From a virus, in the IMG/VR virus record IMGVR_UViG_3300043398_000445, positions 1 through 40,797 of that record: a stretch of DNA of 40,797 nucleotides. One strand, 5' to 3'. How positions within the stretch are numbered: position 1 is the first letter of the stretch; each line of letters starts with the position of its first letter. Positions 21,103 through 29,011 of the stretch are shown here, piece by piece. The notes under the pieces were generated by a model. That model saw only the letters and a program-made list of their open reading frames with translations. It made no database searches and was not told the DNA's origin. The translations under genes were made by a program, and so were the position numbers.

Positions 21103-21845
21103 TGCGCTTCATCCCCTTCGAGCAGTGGGTCTCCCTCGAGCCCGCCCCCGACCTGCACCAGGACGCCAAAGAGGGCATCCACCTGCCCGTGAGCTACTCC
21201 CGCAGGAAGGCGGCCCCCAACACGGGTCGGTGGTTCCGCGTGGTGGAGGCGGGTGACGGCGTCCCTCCCTACATCAGCCCCGGAGCCCCCGTGCTCTGCA
21301 ACCTGTCCATGCTGAGCGACGAGCTGGACGTGGGCGACGAGACGGTGTCGCTCATGCCCTTCCGTCAGATCGCCGGAGCCCGGATCGGAGTCACCACCAT
21401 GCAGCACCTCGAGACCGAGCACCCCGTGATCCCCATCGGCGACTACGTGCTCTGCAAAGACGACGACAGAAAGCACTCCCTCATCCTCGGCAGGGACCCC
21501 AGCTCCCGCCTGCATCTGCCGCTCATGACGCTGGAGCGCGGGCAGAGGACGGACGAGGCCTACGAGACCCACGTGGACGACGACGGCTGGGAGACGGAGA
21601 ACAAGAACCGCCCCAACGACGGGGTGAAGATGATGTTCTCGGAAGTCCTGGAGGTGGGCCCCGAGGTGCCCGCGGGCAGGCTGGAGCGCGGCGACATGGT
21701 TGCGTTCCGTCCCAACATCTGCGGCATCCGCTTTGACTTGTTCGGCATTTCCTATCGGTTGGTCCGCTGCAGCGAGAAGAACAGCGAGACGATGGGCAAG
21801 GTGCCGCGAGCGATCTTCGAGCGGATGCTTGACAAGGCGAGCTAG
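21102..21845 (+). CDS. Tandem GroES-like co-chaperonin
   Basis: A 247-aa protein; ATG at 21102 overlaps the preceding stop (TGATG) with AGGAGG upstream. Two GroES-like halves can be read. First (residues 8-66): WVSLEPAPD, KEGIHLPVS, then GRWFRVVEAGDG and SPGAPVLC. Second (110-225): VIPIGDYVLCKDDD, later FSEVLEVGPEV, RLERGDMVAFRPNICG and ISYRLVRCSE. Both follow the GroES order: 'P--D-VLVK', mobile loop, 'G-V--VG-G', 'GD-V-F', closing strands. Phage GroES-like proteins such as T4 gp31 help host GroEL fold the capsid protein, and this gene lies directly before the capsid gene. Two domains in one chain recall chloroplast Cpn20. The match is by pattern, so moderate confidence. Confidence 0.6.
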   Translation: MRFIPFEQWVSLEPAPDLHQDAKEGIHLPVSYSRRKAAPNTGRWFRVVEAGDGVPPYISPGAPVLCNLSMLSDELDVGDETVSLMPFRQIAGARIGVTTMQHLETEHPVIPIGDYVLCKDDDRKHSLILGRDPSSRLHLPLMTLERGQRTDEAYETHVDDDGWETENKNRPNDGVKMMFSEVLEVGPEVPAGRLERGDMVAFRPNICGIRFDLFGISYRLVRCSEKNSETMGKVPRAIFERMLDKAS

Positions 21846-21861
21846 TCCCGTTCAAGCTTGT

Positions 21862-21885
21862 GTCACCGGAGGCAACTCCGGTGGC
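21862..21885 (+). other. Hairpin with GCAA tetraloop after the GroES-like gene
   Basis: CACCGGAG pairs with CTCCGGTG across a GCAA (GNRA-type) loop, extended by a T-G wobble and a G-C pair to ten base pairs. It begins 17 bases after the stop at 21845. There is no T-run behind it, so it is more likely an RNA stabiliser, processing site or attenuator than a standard terminator; it may set the higher expression of the capsid gene. Confidence 0.6.
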
Positions 21886-21892
21886 CACTCGG

Positions 21893-21973
21893 GGCCCCAG
21901 TACCGAGAGCCCACTCCGCGGGCCCAATAGCGAGACGCCACGTCCGGCGCAAGTAGGCGAGCCACCGACCAGG
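21893..21973 (+). repeat. Three degenerate 26-27-base tandem units upstream of the capsid gene
   Basis: Units start near 21893, 21920 and 21947 and share the core A(G/A)TA-CGAGA followed by GCC(C)AC. The first two agree at about 18 of 27 positions, and the third is more diverged. They fill most of the untranslated leader of the capsid gene. They may be protein-binding sites or a decayed coding repeat. Confidence 0.4.
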
Positions 21974-22019
21974 CCCAACCGGTCGAGTCTGCTTCCCTCT
22001 CGCGCAAGGACGCTCGCGG

Positions 22020-23360
22020 ATGTCCGGTTATATCGACTCGTTCGCTCACGATCTCTTCCCCGACAAGCGGTCGATGGTGGCTTTCAGCCAGATCGGCCAC
22101 CCCCTGCTCGCCATGATGGAGCAGCGGAGTCACAACAGCCCGGGTCGAAAGTACGGCTACCCCGCGTACATCCAGGGCCCCATCGCCATGGCCGGCACCC
22201 GCGCTCAGGTGCAGGAGATCGCCGACCAGCCCGACGACGTGGCCAACTTCGATGGCGAGGACTTCCTCGTCGGCTACAGCCCCTACAAGGCGGGCTTCAA
22301 CATCTCGGAGCTCGACTACGCGACCACCGAAGGCTCGGGAGGCGTGCCGGACGGCGCGTACCTGGAGAAGTTCGCGGTCTCGATGCGCGAGATCTTCGAG
22401 AACCTCGGAGCGCGCAAGGAAGCCCAGTTCGTCTCCGCCCCCGGTCGCTCCCTGGCGCTGTCCACCGCGAACGGCGGCACGACCACGCTCAACACCGGCG
22501 TGATCACGCTGGCTGAGAAGACGTTGGTCAATCGCTTCCGAAAGAACATGCTCATCGAGGCGTCGCTGAACACCGGCGGCTCGTCCTCGCACACCAAGAT
22601 CGACTCCGGCTCGGTCGCGTACGTGGTGAACATCGACCACGACGCGGGGATCCTCTACGTGTCCAGCTCGAGCGGCGGCTCGGTGGGCCACTCCGGGTGG
22701 AACACGGGCGCCGGGTCGTCTGCGATCTACCTGTTCGCGTATGGAGACTTCCAGGGCACGGGCGTCACCACGGTGCTCGCGAAGGGCTACCAGGACTGGA
22801 ACCCGTCGAGCTGGTCGACGACCATCGACAGCGCCGGCAACTTCTTCGGCGTGAACCGCGGCAACGACCAGCGTCTCGCCGGTTGGCGCCTGCCTGCAGC
22901 CCTCGTCACCGGCGAGCAGCTGGACACGGTCATCGAGAACTGCCTCGACCACGTGTCCACCCTCTACGGCGGCACGGGGGCGTTCACGTTCCCGCTCTCG
23001 AAGAAGCGCTGGACGAGCCTGTCCCGCATCGCCAAGGCGCGCGGCTACCGCGTGCTCGACGGCAAGGGCGCGATCATGGGCTACAAGGCCATCGAGATCG
23101 TCCACGGTGACATGACCGCGGAGGTCGTGGCCGTGCCGCAGATGCAGCAGGACGATCTCTTCTGCATGGACATGAAGGACGACGGCTGGGTCGAGAGGCA
23201 CCTCGGCCAGGGCCTGAAGGTGCTGAATGGCGACGGCCTGAAGATGCTGCGCAAGACGGCGTCCGACGACTACGAGGTCCGCATCCGGGACTTCTTCCAC
23301 TGGGGCACGAACCGCGTCTGGCGCCAGGGGCGCGCGGACATCAGCGGAGTCTCGCTCTAA
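22020..23360 (+). CDS. Major capsid protein
   Basis: A 446-aa protein; ATG at 22020 with AAGGA about ten bases before it. It starts with SGYIDSFAHDLFPDKRSMVAFSQ-like head sequence, has a central beta-rich domain with Ser/Gly repeats (a possible insertion domain) and ends in DDLFCMDMKDDGWVERHL and the closing DFFHWGTNRVWRQGRADI. The order portal, scaffold, protease-like, capsid and the length support a HK97-fold coat protein. A basic internal stretch LSKKRWTSLSRIAKARGYRVL lies in the second half. It forms the icosahedral shell. No N-terminal delta-domain is obvious, in keeping with a separate scaffold. Confidence 0.82.
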   Translation: MSGYIDSFAHDLFPDKRSMVAFSQIGHPLLAMMEQRSHNSPGRKYGYPAYIQGPIAMAGTRAQVQEIADQPDDVANFDGEDFLVGYSPYKAGFNISELDYATTEGSGGVPDGAYLEKFAVSMREIFENLGARKEAQFVSAPGRSLALSTANGGTTTLNTGVITLAEKTLVNRFRKNMLIEASLNTGGSSSHTKIDSGSVAYVVNIDHDAGILYVSSSSGGSVGHSGWNTGAGSSAIYLFAYGDFQGTGVTTVLAKGYQDWNPSSWSTTIDSAGNFFGVNRGNDQRLAGWRLPAALVTGEQLDTVIENCLDHVSTLYGGTGAFTFPLSKKRWTSLSRIAKARGYRVLDGKGAIMGYKAIEIVHGDMTAEVVAVPQMQQDDLFCMDMKDDGWVERHLGQGLKVLNGDGLKMLRKTASDDYEVRIRDFFHWGTNRVWRQGRADISGVSL

Positions 23361-23719
23361 TGCCGCTGCCCAACGGCTTCCCGCTGCTGGTCGATCCGGA
23401 CTTCCGGGACGGCGGCATCGCGGTGTGGCGGGGCACGGTCGCGTCCGGCGTGGTCACCAAGCTCGGCGGGCTCTGCACGCTCAGCGACTTCACCACGGGC
23501 GCAGCCACGGGCACGTTCCCCAAGTGCAAGAAGGCGGTACAGGTCTTTGGCGAGAGCAACACGGACAACGCCTCGTCGACCAGTCGCCACAAGATCAAGC
23601 TCACCGCGATCGATGCGGGCGCCGGCACCTGCACCGTGCGCTGCGTAGACGAGAACAACGGCGCCACCGAGAACCCCGCGGACGGCACCATCTACTTCGG
23701 CCTTTTGCTCAGCTGGTAA
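23360..23719 (+). CDS. Small capsid-associated protein (decoration candidate), 119 aa
   Basis: ATG at 23360 overlaps the capsid stop (TAATG). The product is beta-rich with Gly, Thr and Asn (TGAATGTFPKCKKAVQVFG, IKLTAIDAGAGTCTVRCVD). Position immediately after the capsid gene and size fit a decoration or head-stabilisation protein. No family is recognised. Confidence 0.65.
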   Translation: MPLPNGFPLLVDPDFRDGGIAVWRGTVASGVVTKLGGLCTLSDFTTGAATGTFPKCKKAVQVFGESNTDNASSTSRHKIKLTAIDAGAGTCTVRCVDENNGATENPADGTIYFGLLLSW

Positions 23720-23725
23720 CCCAAC

Positions 23726-24646
23726 ATGGCAAGCGCAATTCAACAGAACCTCCGCGGCGCCACTCAGAGTGCCTACCGCAAGCTCAAGGCCGCGCTCGCG
23801 TACGGCGGCAACCCCGTCGGATCGAGTCAGGAGCTGGGCCAGCTCTTCGCCTCCCCCATCCTCTTCCGCAGCCCGGACTACTCGTTCGATGCGACGACGG
23901 ATGACGCCACGATCTTCACGGTGTGGGACTCCAGCGACCCGCTGAACAACTCCAACGCGGAGGTGAACGGGGAGCTGTCCCCCGCTCTGCTCTTCCCCGC
24001 CAATACGCTCACCCCCGTGTACGCCTTCGGCATCGTCGCCAACGACGACACCATCGGGGCCATCGGGGTGCAGTGCCTGGTGAAGGGCTCGGCGACGGCG
24101 CCCACCCTGGTGGAGGCCTTCCAGAACACCTACGTGCTGAAGGCCACGTTCAGCTCCGGCACCGCTACCCGAGTGGTGGCCGAGAGCACGCCGGGCTTCA
24201 CCATGACGGCCGCGGCGGTCGCGACGGGTCGGTACGCGATTGCCCTGCCCGTGAGCGTCTCGGGCCACATCACCTGCGGGCTCGACTGCGCAGCGGGCAC
24301 GGTCGCCACCAGCGCTCTGCACGCGCAGCCCAACGCGTTCGTGACCTCCACGGGCGTGGGGGAAATCCGGACCTACGGCGCGGCCACCCCCGCTCTCACG
24401 GCCCCGGGTGACACCCACATCCTGCACGCGCGCGCGACCATCCGGGAAGGGAACGGCAACCTGTTCCGCTACACGAACGACAGCGCGGACACGGCCGACA
24501 CCCTGCTCGCCTTCAGCATCAACACGAGCCCCACCCCCGACAGCCTCCGCCTGAGGGCCACGGGCATCGCGTCTGCGGAGCTGCGCTGGACGGGCGGCAT
24601 CTGGCTCGGTGAGCGCATCCCGATCGCGTTCCGCACCCAGGTCTGA
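23726..24646 (+). CDS. Virion structural protein, unknown, 306 aa
   Basis: ATG at 23726, six bases after the previous gene. It has a short basic N-terminal helix (QQNLRGATQSAYRKLKAAL), then an almost all-beta, Thr/Ala/Ser-rich sequence (TRVVAESTPGFTMTAAAV, GRYAIALPVSVSGHITCGLD) ending in GGIWLGERIPIAFRTQV. This is typical of surface or decoration proteins. Function within the virion unknown. Confidence 0.65.
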   Translation: MASAIQQNLRGATQSAYRKLKAALAYGGNPVGSSQELGQLFASPILFRSPDYSFDATTDDATIFTVWDSSDPLNNSNAEVNGELSPALLFPANTLTPVYAFGIVANDDTIGAIGVQCLVKGSATAPTLVEAFQNTYVLKATFSSGTATRVVAESTPGFTMTAAAVATGRYAIALPVSVSGHITCGLDCAAGTVATSALHAQPNAFVTSTGVGEIRTYGAATPALTAPGDTHILHARATIREGNGNLFRYTNDSADTADTLLAFSINTSPTPDSLRLRATGIASAELRWTGGIWLGERIPIAFRTQV

Positions 24647-24681
24647 CCCGCTCCGTGAGAGCGACAACCAAGGAAGCAAGC

Positions 24682-24744
24682 ATGGCCAAGACCAAGCCGA
24701 AGCCCCCGCCGCCGAAGGGCAGCAAAAAGGGCAAGGGCTGCTGA
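24682..24744 (+). CDS. Very small Lys/Pro-rich ORF, 20 aa
   Basis: ATG at 24682 follows AAGGAAG at a good distance. The peptide starts MAKTKPKPPPPKG, continues SKKGKGKGC-like and ends at TGA 24742-24744. It lies alone in the 165-base gap between two structural genes. It may be a DNA- or capsid-binding miniprotein or a leader peptide; translation is unproven. Confidence 0.35.
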   Translation: MAKTKPKPPPPKGSKKGKGC

Positions 24745-24811
24745 TCTTCCCGGGGCTGGCGGCGTCACTGGCGCCGGTCCCGGGGCATTTTCCCCTGAAG
24801 GACCCGGCCCC

Positions 24812-25444
24812 GTGAATCGATTCCACCTCTCTGCTCGGAGCGGCCTCATCGCTGGGGCCGTCTCTGCGAACGCCGTTCTCTTTGCCTGGCGCAACGCGAT
24901 CGCGAACAAGCACCAGTTCATCGAGGCGATGACCGTGAAGTGGAGGACCGTGACGGGGTTCCCCGCCGAGCAGGAGATCGCTTTATCGGTGCTGCCCGTG
25001 ACGGCGTTTGGAGCATCGCCCGCCAACTACACGGGTGGCACCGACCTTTCCGACTACACGGGCGGCTCTGCCGTCGTGGCGACGAACGCGATCAAGCCCC
25101 GGAGCAAGAACCGGAAAGACCAGAGCCTGGTCCTCCGCAGCCAGCTCGAGGCGGGCAACGTGCGCATTGCGTCCACCGGGGCTCTCTCGCACGCGGGTAG
25201 CCCCACGATCGCGACGCATCCCTGGATGGCCGACGGCTTCGTGGAGCTGGCCGCGAACACCGCTCTCCCCCGTGGGTTCCTGGATCTGTTCTGGGAGGCC
25301 CCCAAGCGCGCCGACGCGATGATCGACTACGAGTCGCTCTGGCCCATGCCGCCCGAGAACGGCTTCGTCATCACCAACCCCGTAGCCCTCGGCGCGACCG
25401 GCACGGGCCGGCTCATCGTCGAGGTCGACTTCATCGAGTCCTGA
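24812..25444 (+). CDS. Virion-associated protein, unknown, 210 aa
   Basis: GTG at 24812, with AAGGA upstream. The N-terminus has a helix (SGLIAGAVSANAVLFAWRNAIAN), the rest is beta-rich with NYTGGTDLSDYTGGSAVVAT and a closing GRLIVEVDFIES. The order of genes and compactness suggest a structural protein of the capsid surface or the neck. No family is recognised. Confidence 0.6.
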   Translation: MNRFHLSARSGLIAGAVSANAVLFAWRNAIANKHQFIEAMTVKWRTVTGFPAEQEIALSVLPVTAFGASPANYTGGTDLSDYTGGSAVVATNAIKPRSKNRKDQSLVLRSQLEAGNVRIASTGALSHAGSPTIATHPWMADGFVELAANTALPRGFLDLFWEAPKRADAMIDYESLWPMPPENGFVITNPVALGATGTGRLIVEVDFIES

Positions 25445-26251
25445 ATGGACCGAGCGCAGCGCTACGCGCAGAAGAAGAAGCGCCGGGGCGGCGGGTTCTT
25501 CCCCGCGCAAGTGAGCGCCATCAAGGCCTGGCTCCGGCTCGCCGCGTCCACTGCCGTCTCTGCCGAGTGGGAGACGGTCGTCGATGTCCTGAACAGCAAC
25601 CCCGCGGCGCAGACGGATGCCGATCGGAAGCCTGCCGCCGCGACGAGCGCCAACTCGCTGCCGGTCGCCACGTTTGACGGCACGGACGTGTGGGTCTGGC
25701 CGATCGCTGCCAGCAACCACTCGACGGACAAGTGGGAGATCCTGCTCTGGATCAAGCCGGCAAGCCTCGGGGCGGCGCAGCGCGTTTTTGCGTGCGACAC
25801 ATCGGGAGGAGCGAGCCTCAACCGCATCAGGGTCACCATCAGCGCGACGGGCACGGTCGACGTGCTGGTCTTCATCAGCAACGCCGACGGCAGGCAATTC
25901 TCGACCCCGGCCGTCATCAGCGCCGCCTCTTGGGCATTCATCCGCGTCGCCTACAACTCCAGCGCGACGAACGAGGCGGACACCGACGGGCTCACCGCGG
26001 ACGCCAAGGTGCGGGTCTTCGTGGGCGGCGCCGCTCGGGCGCTCACGGGGGCCAACGTCGGCGCGGGAGGAACCATCGGAGCCCTGCGAACCGCCACCGG
26101 TAGCAACGTCGTCGGCGCGGCCAACGACAGCGACACCCCCGTCTCACCGCTCCTGAACGGCGGCCAGACGGGGCCCAACATCTGGATCGCCAACGCCGTG
26201 CTGACCACGGCCGAGGCAACGAACCTACAGAGCTTCGAGGCGCCGACCTGA
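25445..26251 (+). CDS. LamG/concanavalin-like virion protein
   Basis: A 268-aa protein; ATG at 25445 directly follows the previous gene. It has a basic N-terminus (KKKRRGGG) and then a jelly-roll pattern of laminin-G-like domains: VSAIKAWLRLAAS, VATFDGTDVWVWP, WEILLWIKPASLG, QRVFACDTSGG, then SWAFIRVAYNSS, KVRVFVGGAARAL and a final PNIWIANAVLTTAEATNL. Such domains bind glycans. On phages they occur on capsid decorations and tail proteins. Its place in the capsid-to-neck region suggests a surface decoration that helps the particle stick to polysaccharide; this is inferred. Confidence 0.7.
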   Translation: MDRAQRYAQKKKRRGGGFFPAQVSAIKAWLRLAASTAVSAEWETVVDVLNSNPAAQTDADRKPAAATSANSLPVATFDGTDVWVWPIAASNHSTDKWEILLWIKPASLGAAQRVFACDTSGGASLNRIRVTISATGTVDVLVFISNADGRQFSTPAVISAASWAFIRVAYNSSATNEADTDGLTADAKVRVFVGGAARALTGANVGAGGTIGALRTATGSNVVGAANDSDTPVSPLLNGGQTGPNIWIANAVLTTAEATNLQSFEAPT

Positions 26252-26252
26252 T

Positions 26253-26573
26253 ATGGCCGCCAAAAAGAAGAAGGTGAAGAAGAAGGCCACCAAGCGGACC
26301 CCCCGCTCGGATGACGCGGCCTGCTACGCGGAGTTCATCGGCGATCTCTTGAGCGGAACCGTGAAGGCGGTGCAGCTCTACGACACCCGCAACGGGCAGG
26401 GGAAGCTGGAGCTCGAGTACGACGAGGAGGTCGACGACAACGGCGTTCAGGGCGGTGGCCAGAGCCGCGTCCTGTCCAGCGACGAGCCAACGAGTGAAGC
26501 GGTCAGCTTCAGCGCTCCCACTGCTCGCAAGGCCCCCGCGAAGAAGCTCACCCGTAGCAAGAGGTCACCGTGA
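26253..26573 (+). CDS. Hypothetical protein with lysine-rich N-terminus, 106 aa
   Basis: ATG at 26253, two bases after the previous stop. It begins with a run rich in lysine (AAKKKKVKKKATKR), then a short acidic middle (LELEYDEEVDD) and another basic tail (PAKKLTRSKR). This alternation suggests binding to DNA or to an acidic virion partner. It overlaps the adaptor gene by GTGA. No family is recognised. Confidence 0.6.
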   Translation: MAAKKKKVKKKATKRTPRSDDAACYAEFIGDLLSGTVKAVQLYDTRNGQGKLELEYDEEVDDNGVQGGGQSRVLSSDEPTSEAVSFSAPTARKAPAKKLTRSKRSP

Positions 26574-27337
26574 GCGCGCAATTCTCGACCCTCGCCGAGA
26601 TCGTCACGATGATCCAGTACCGGGGCAACCTGGACGGCTTCGAGCAGCGGCACCCGGGCGCGACCCTGAAGATCCTGTGGAACATCTCCTGGCAGGAGCT
26701 TCGCGAGATGGTGTCGTTCCTGGAGGACGGGACGTTCCTGCAGCAGACGACGCCGGCCACGTTCGCGAGCGTCTCGGCGACCACGGCTGCCTCGGGCGAA
26801 GTGTACTCGGTCATCGACTGGCCGCTCACTGCCGTGGCCATCATGGGGGTGCGGGTCAAGAACACGAATGGCAAGTGGCGAGCGCTCAAGCCCCTGCCCG
26901 CCGCGGCCCTGCACGACTACCAGTTCGACGGGCTGCTCAACACCAGCTCACCGAGCCCCATCGGCTACATCCTCAAGACCATCCCGTTCGCTGCTGGGTC
27001 CACGGAGACCGCCGGCAAGATCATGATCCTGCCCGTGCCGTCCTCGGGGTCCTTCTCGATCTGGTACCTGGAGGCGTGGACGCCGCTCACGAGCGACTCG
27101 GACAAGGTCTCGGGGCATGCCGCGTGGATCGAGTGGAGCGTGTGGAACACGGTCATCAAGGCGCGCGCGAAGGACGGGGTCCAGGACGCCACCTATCGCA
27201 TCGCAGTCGACGAGCGGGAGAAGTGCCGGCAGCGGATCGAGCAGAGGGCCTCCCGTCTGTCGGATGGCCTGAGCATGGAGCCGAGGGACGCCCGCGGGGA
27301 TGGCTACGACTCGGACCCCTACCTGTGGGATGATTGA
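26570..27337 (+). CDS. Head-to-tail adaptor (connector) protein
   Basis: A 255-aa protein; GTG at 26570 overlaps the previous stop (GTGA). The beginning, LAEIVTMIQYRGNLDG, and the end, HAAWIEWSVWNTVIKARAKDGVQ followed by DEREKCRQRIEQRAS and EPRDARGDGYD, resemble a phage connector family in which a C-terminal helical bundle with 'D-AIK---KE-SD' and 'R---' motifs docks on the portal. The middle is beta-rich (MILPVPSSGSFSIWYLEAW). It would form the ring below the portal to which the nozzle attaches. Confidence 0.6.
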   Translation: MSAQFSTLAEIVTMIQYRGNLDGFEQRHPGATLKILWNISWQELREMVSFLEDGTFLQQTTPATFASVSATTAASGEVYSVIDWPLTAVAIMGVRVKNTNGKWRALKPLPAAALHDYQFDGLLNTSSPSPIGYILKTIPFAAGSTETAGKIMILPVPSSGSFSIWYLEAWTPLTSDSDKVSGHAAWIEWSVWNTVIKARAKDGVQDATYRIAVDEREKCRQRIEQRASRLSDGLSMEPRDARGDGYDSDPYLWDD

Positions 27338-28374
27338 TGGCTCGCTCGGCGGCGTTTCAGCCCCTGAGAAATCTGAAGGGCCTGGAGAAGCTACCCGAAG
27401 CAGAGCGGGCGCTGCTCGAGCAGCTCAATGCCATTCGGCTCGATCTCGCTCGGCTGCAGGCTAGACCCGTCTTCACTGAGCTCAAAACGACCAGCTACCA
27501 GGCGCGCGAAGAGGAGTTCGTCCGGTGCGCTCCCGGCTCCAGCGACATGACGCTGCAGCTGCCGGCGCCGAGGAAGGAAAACCAAGGCGCGCGCGTCACG
27601 GTGCTGGTCGAGAGCGTGGCCCTGGGAACGCTCACCATCCAGTGCATCGACGGGCTGGTGAACGACGCTAGCAGCCAGACGGTGTCGCTGGTCTGCCGCA
27701 TCGACTACGTGTGCGATGGCCTCGAAGGGTGGCGGAGCGAGGTGGGCCCGGGGCTCGTGGGGCTCGACGCGCTGCCGAGCGCGCTCGCGCTTTCGGTGCT
27801 GGGCAGGAGCGCCAACAGCGCCGGGACGCGCGCGGACATCCAGGCCACGGCCGCGAGCGGGGCGGTCCTGCGCGAGAGCGGCTCGGTCCTGGGCTTCGGC
27901 ACGGTCGCCACGGCGGGCGTCGCCGCCAACGCAGTGACGAACGCGAAGCTCGCGCAGATGGCCGCGCGACGCGTGAAGCTCCGGGCCGACTCCGCGGGCA
28001 CGGGAGATCCGACGGACGGCACGGGCGCGCAGCTGGGGGAGATCCTCCGCTTCGCGACCCTCCAGAGCGACTCGACGAGCACGGGCACGGTCGTCACCTA
28101 CACTGTCGCCGAAGCCACCAACGTGGTGCGCTTCATCAGCGGCATCACAGCCTTGACGCTCCGGGGGGCCACGATCCCGGGCGAGACCGGCCAGATCGTC
28201 GTGTGGGAGAACAACGACGACACGGGCGTCAACCTGACCTTCAACAACGAGGACGGCTCGGCGGCTGCTGCCGGCAACCGGTTTCGCTGTCCCGGTGGTG
28301 CTAACCTGACGATCGCGGCCGGGAACCGCGTGCTCAGCTGTTACATCAACCAGCGATGGCGCATCATCCGCTGA
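27337..28374 (+). CDS. Tail fibre/receptor-binding-type protein
   Basis: A 345-aa protein; ATG at 27337 overlaps the adaptor stop (TGATG). The N-terminal 45 residues are a helix (LEKLPEAERALLEQLNAIRLDLARL) suited to trimer formation. A beta region follows, and the stretch LSVLGRSANSAGTRADIQA, VLRESGSVLGFGTVAT, VTNAKLAQMAARRVKLRAD, GTGDPTDGTGAQLGEIL has the repeated pattern seen in many fibre shafts. The C-terminus is beta-rich with Asn/Gly turns (ENNDDTGVNLTFNNEDG) and ends in a QRWRIIR strand. Receptor binding is inferred. Confidence 0.65.
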   Translation: MARSAAFQPLRNLKGLEKLPEAERALLEQLNAIRLDLARLQARPVFTELKTTSYQAREEEFVRCAPGSSDMTLQLPAPRKENQGARVTVLVESVALGTLTIQCIDGLVNDASSQTVSLVCRIDYVCDGLEGWRSEVGPGLVGLDALPSALALSVLGRSANSAGTRADIQATAASGAVLRESGSVLGFGTVATAGVAANAVTNAKLAQMAARRVKLRADSAGTGDPTDGTGAQLGEILRFATLQSDSTSTGTVVTYTVAEATNVVRFISGITALTLRGATIPGETGQIVVWENNDDTGVNLTFNNEDGSAAAAGNRFRCPGGANLTIAAGNRVLSCYINQRWRIIR

Positions 28375-28405
28375 ACACAACGGGAATGGGAGAACGAGAC
28401 CATGC

Positions 28406-28717
28406 ATGGAACAACTGAGTCTTTGGAGTCGGGTTTTAGACTGGCTGCTGGCGCAAGCGCCGGCCATCGTGATCTCCGCCATCGCTCTGTGGTCCCAGAA
28501 CAAGCGGATCACGGCTTTACTCCGTCGGAACGAGCAGCTCTCGGATGTCTTGATGGAAAACGTGCGGCTGCACTCCGACGAACGCTTGAAGATGACCGAG
28601 AAGCATGCACGCGAGCGCGAGCAGCTACAGACGGATCATTTGCTGCAACACGATGCGACGTTGAGGAACATTCTTCACTCGTTCGAGGAAGGGTTGCTGA
28701 CCAGGCTCGGAGAATAG
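28406..28717 (+). CDS. Single-span membrane protein with coiled coil, 103 aa
   Basis: ATG at 28406 with GGGAGAACGAG upstream; an ATG four bases earlier opens a different, non-protein-like frame. Residues 5-30 form a membrane segment (LWSRVLDWLLAQAPAIVISAIALW). Residues 32-100 are a charged helix (KRITALLRRNEQLSDVLMEN) with coiled-coil heptads. DNA here is lower in G+C than its neighbours. Candidates are a second holin-type lysis protein, an inner-membrane spanin or a superinfection-exclusion factor. It ends the first block of rightward virion genes. Confidence 0.6.
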   Translation: MEQLSLWSRVLDWLLAQAPAIVISAIALWSQNKRITALLRRNEQLSDVLMENVRLHSDERLKMTEKHAREREQLQTDHLLQHDATLRNILHSFEEGLLTRLGE

Positions 28718-29011
28718 GCGAGCTGTGCCAGAAGCTCGTCCGGCGCCACCAGCAGCGCAGGCGAGCGGAGAGCAGCCAGTCCTGGCCCCTGCACCTCAGC
28801 CCGCGCGCTCCACAAGGCTAGGCCCCGCGCATCTCACTCTTGGCCGGGGGGAAACCAAGGGACGCGCAGGGCCTACACGAGAGACTGTAGCACCGTGCAA
28901 CGCGCGCACATTGTGACAGGTTGCCCCTGGGGATCACCCCTGCGGGTAAACGGGCACCCCGGGCGGGTCTGCGGCTGGGGTGCGGCTCGCCTCGCCGGGA
29001 GCGTGAGCAGG
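28718..29011. other. Intergenic stretch between convergent genes
   Basis: About 290 bases separate the rightward membrane protein from the leftward lipoprotein. Short open frames exist but lack ribosome sites and protein-like composition. A G/C-rich stretch with stacked complementary blocks (CCCCTGGGG, ACCCCTGCGGGT, CGGGCACCCCGGG; 28923-28963) could fold and may help end transcription from both sides, but no T-run is seen. Confidence 0.4.

Noticed and set aside
21860-22516. Open frame covering the capsid leader repeats, giving Pro/Arg-rich 9-residue repeats
   Set aside because: Out of frame with the capsid gene and overlaps its start; no start signal. The repeats are reported as DNA repeats only.
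28402-28821. Alternative frame (ATG at 28402) over the single-span membrane protein
   Set aside because: The 28406 frame has a clear membrane segment and coiled coil; the alternative has neither.
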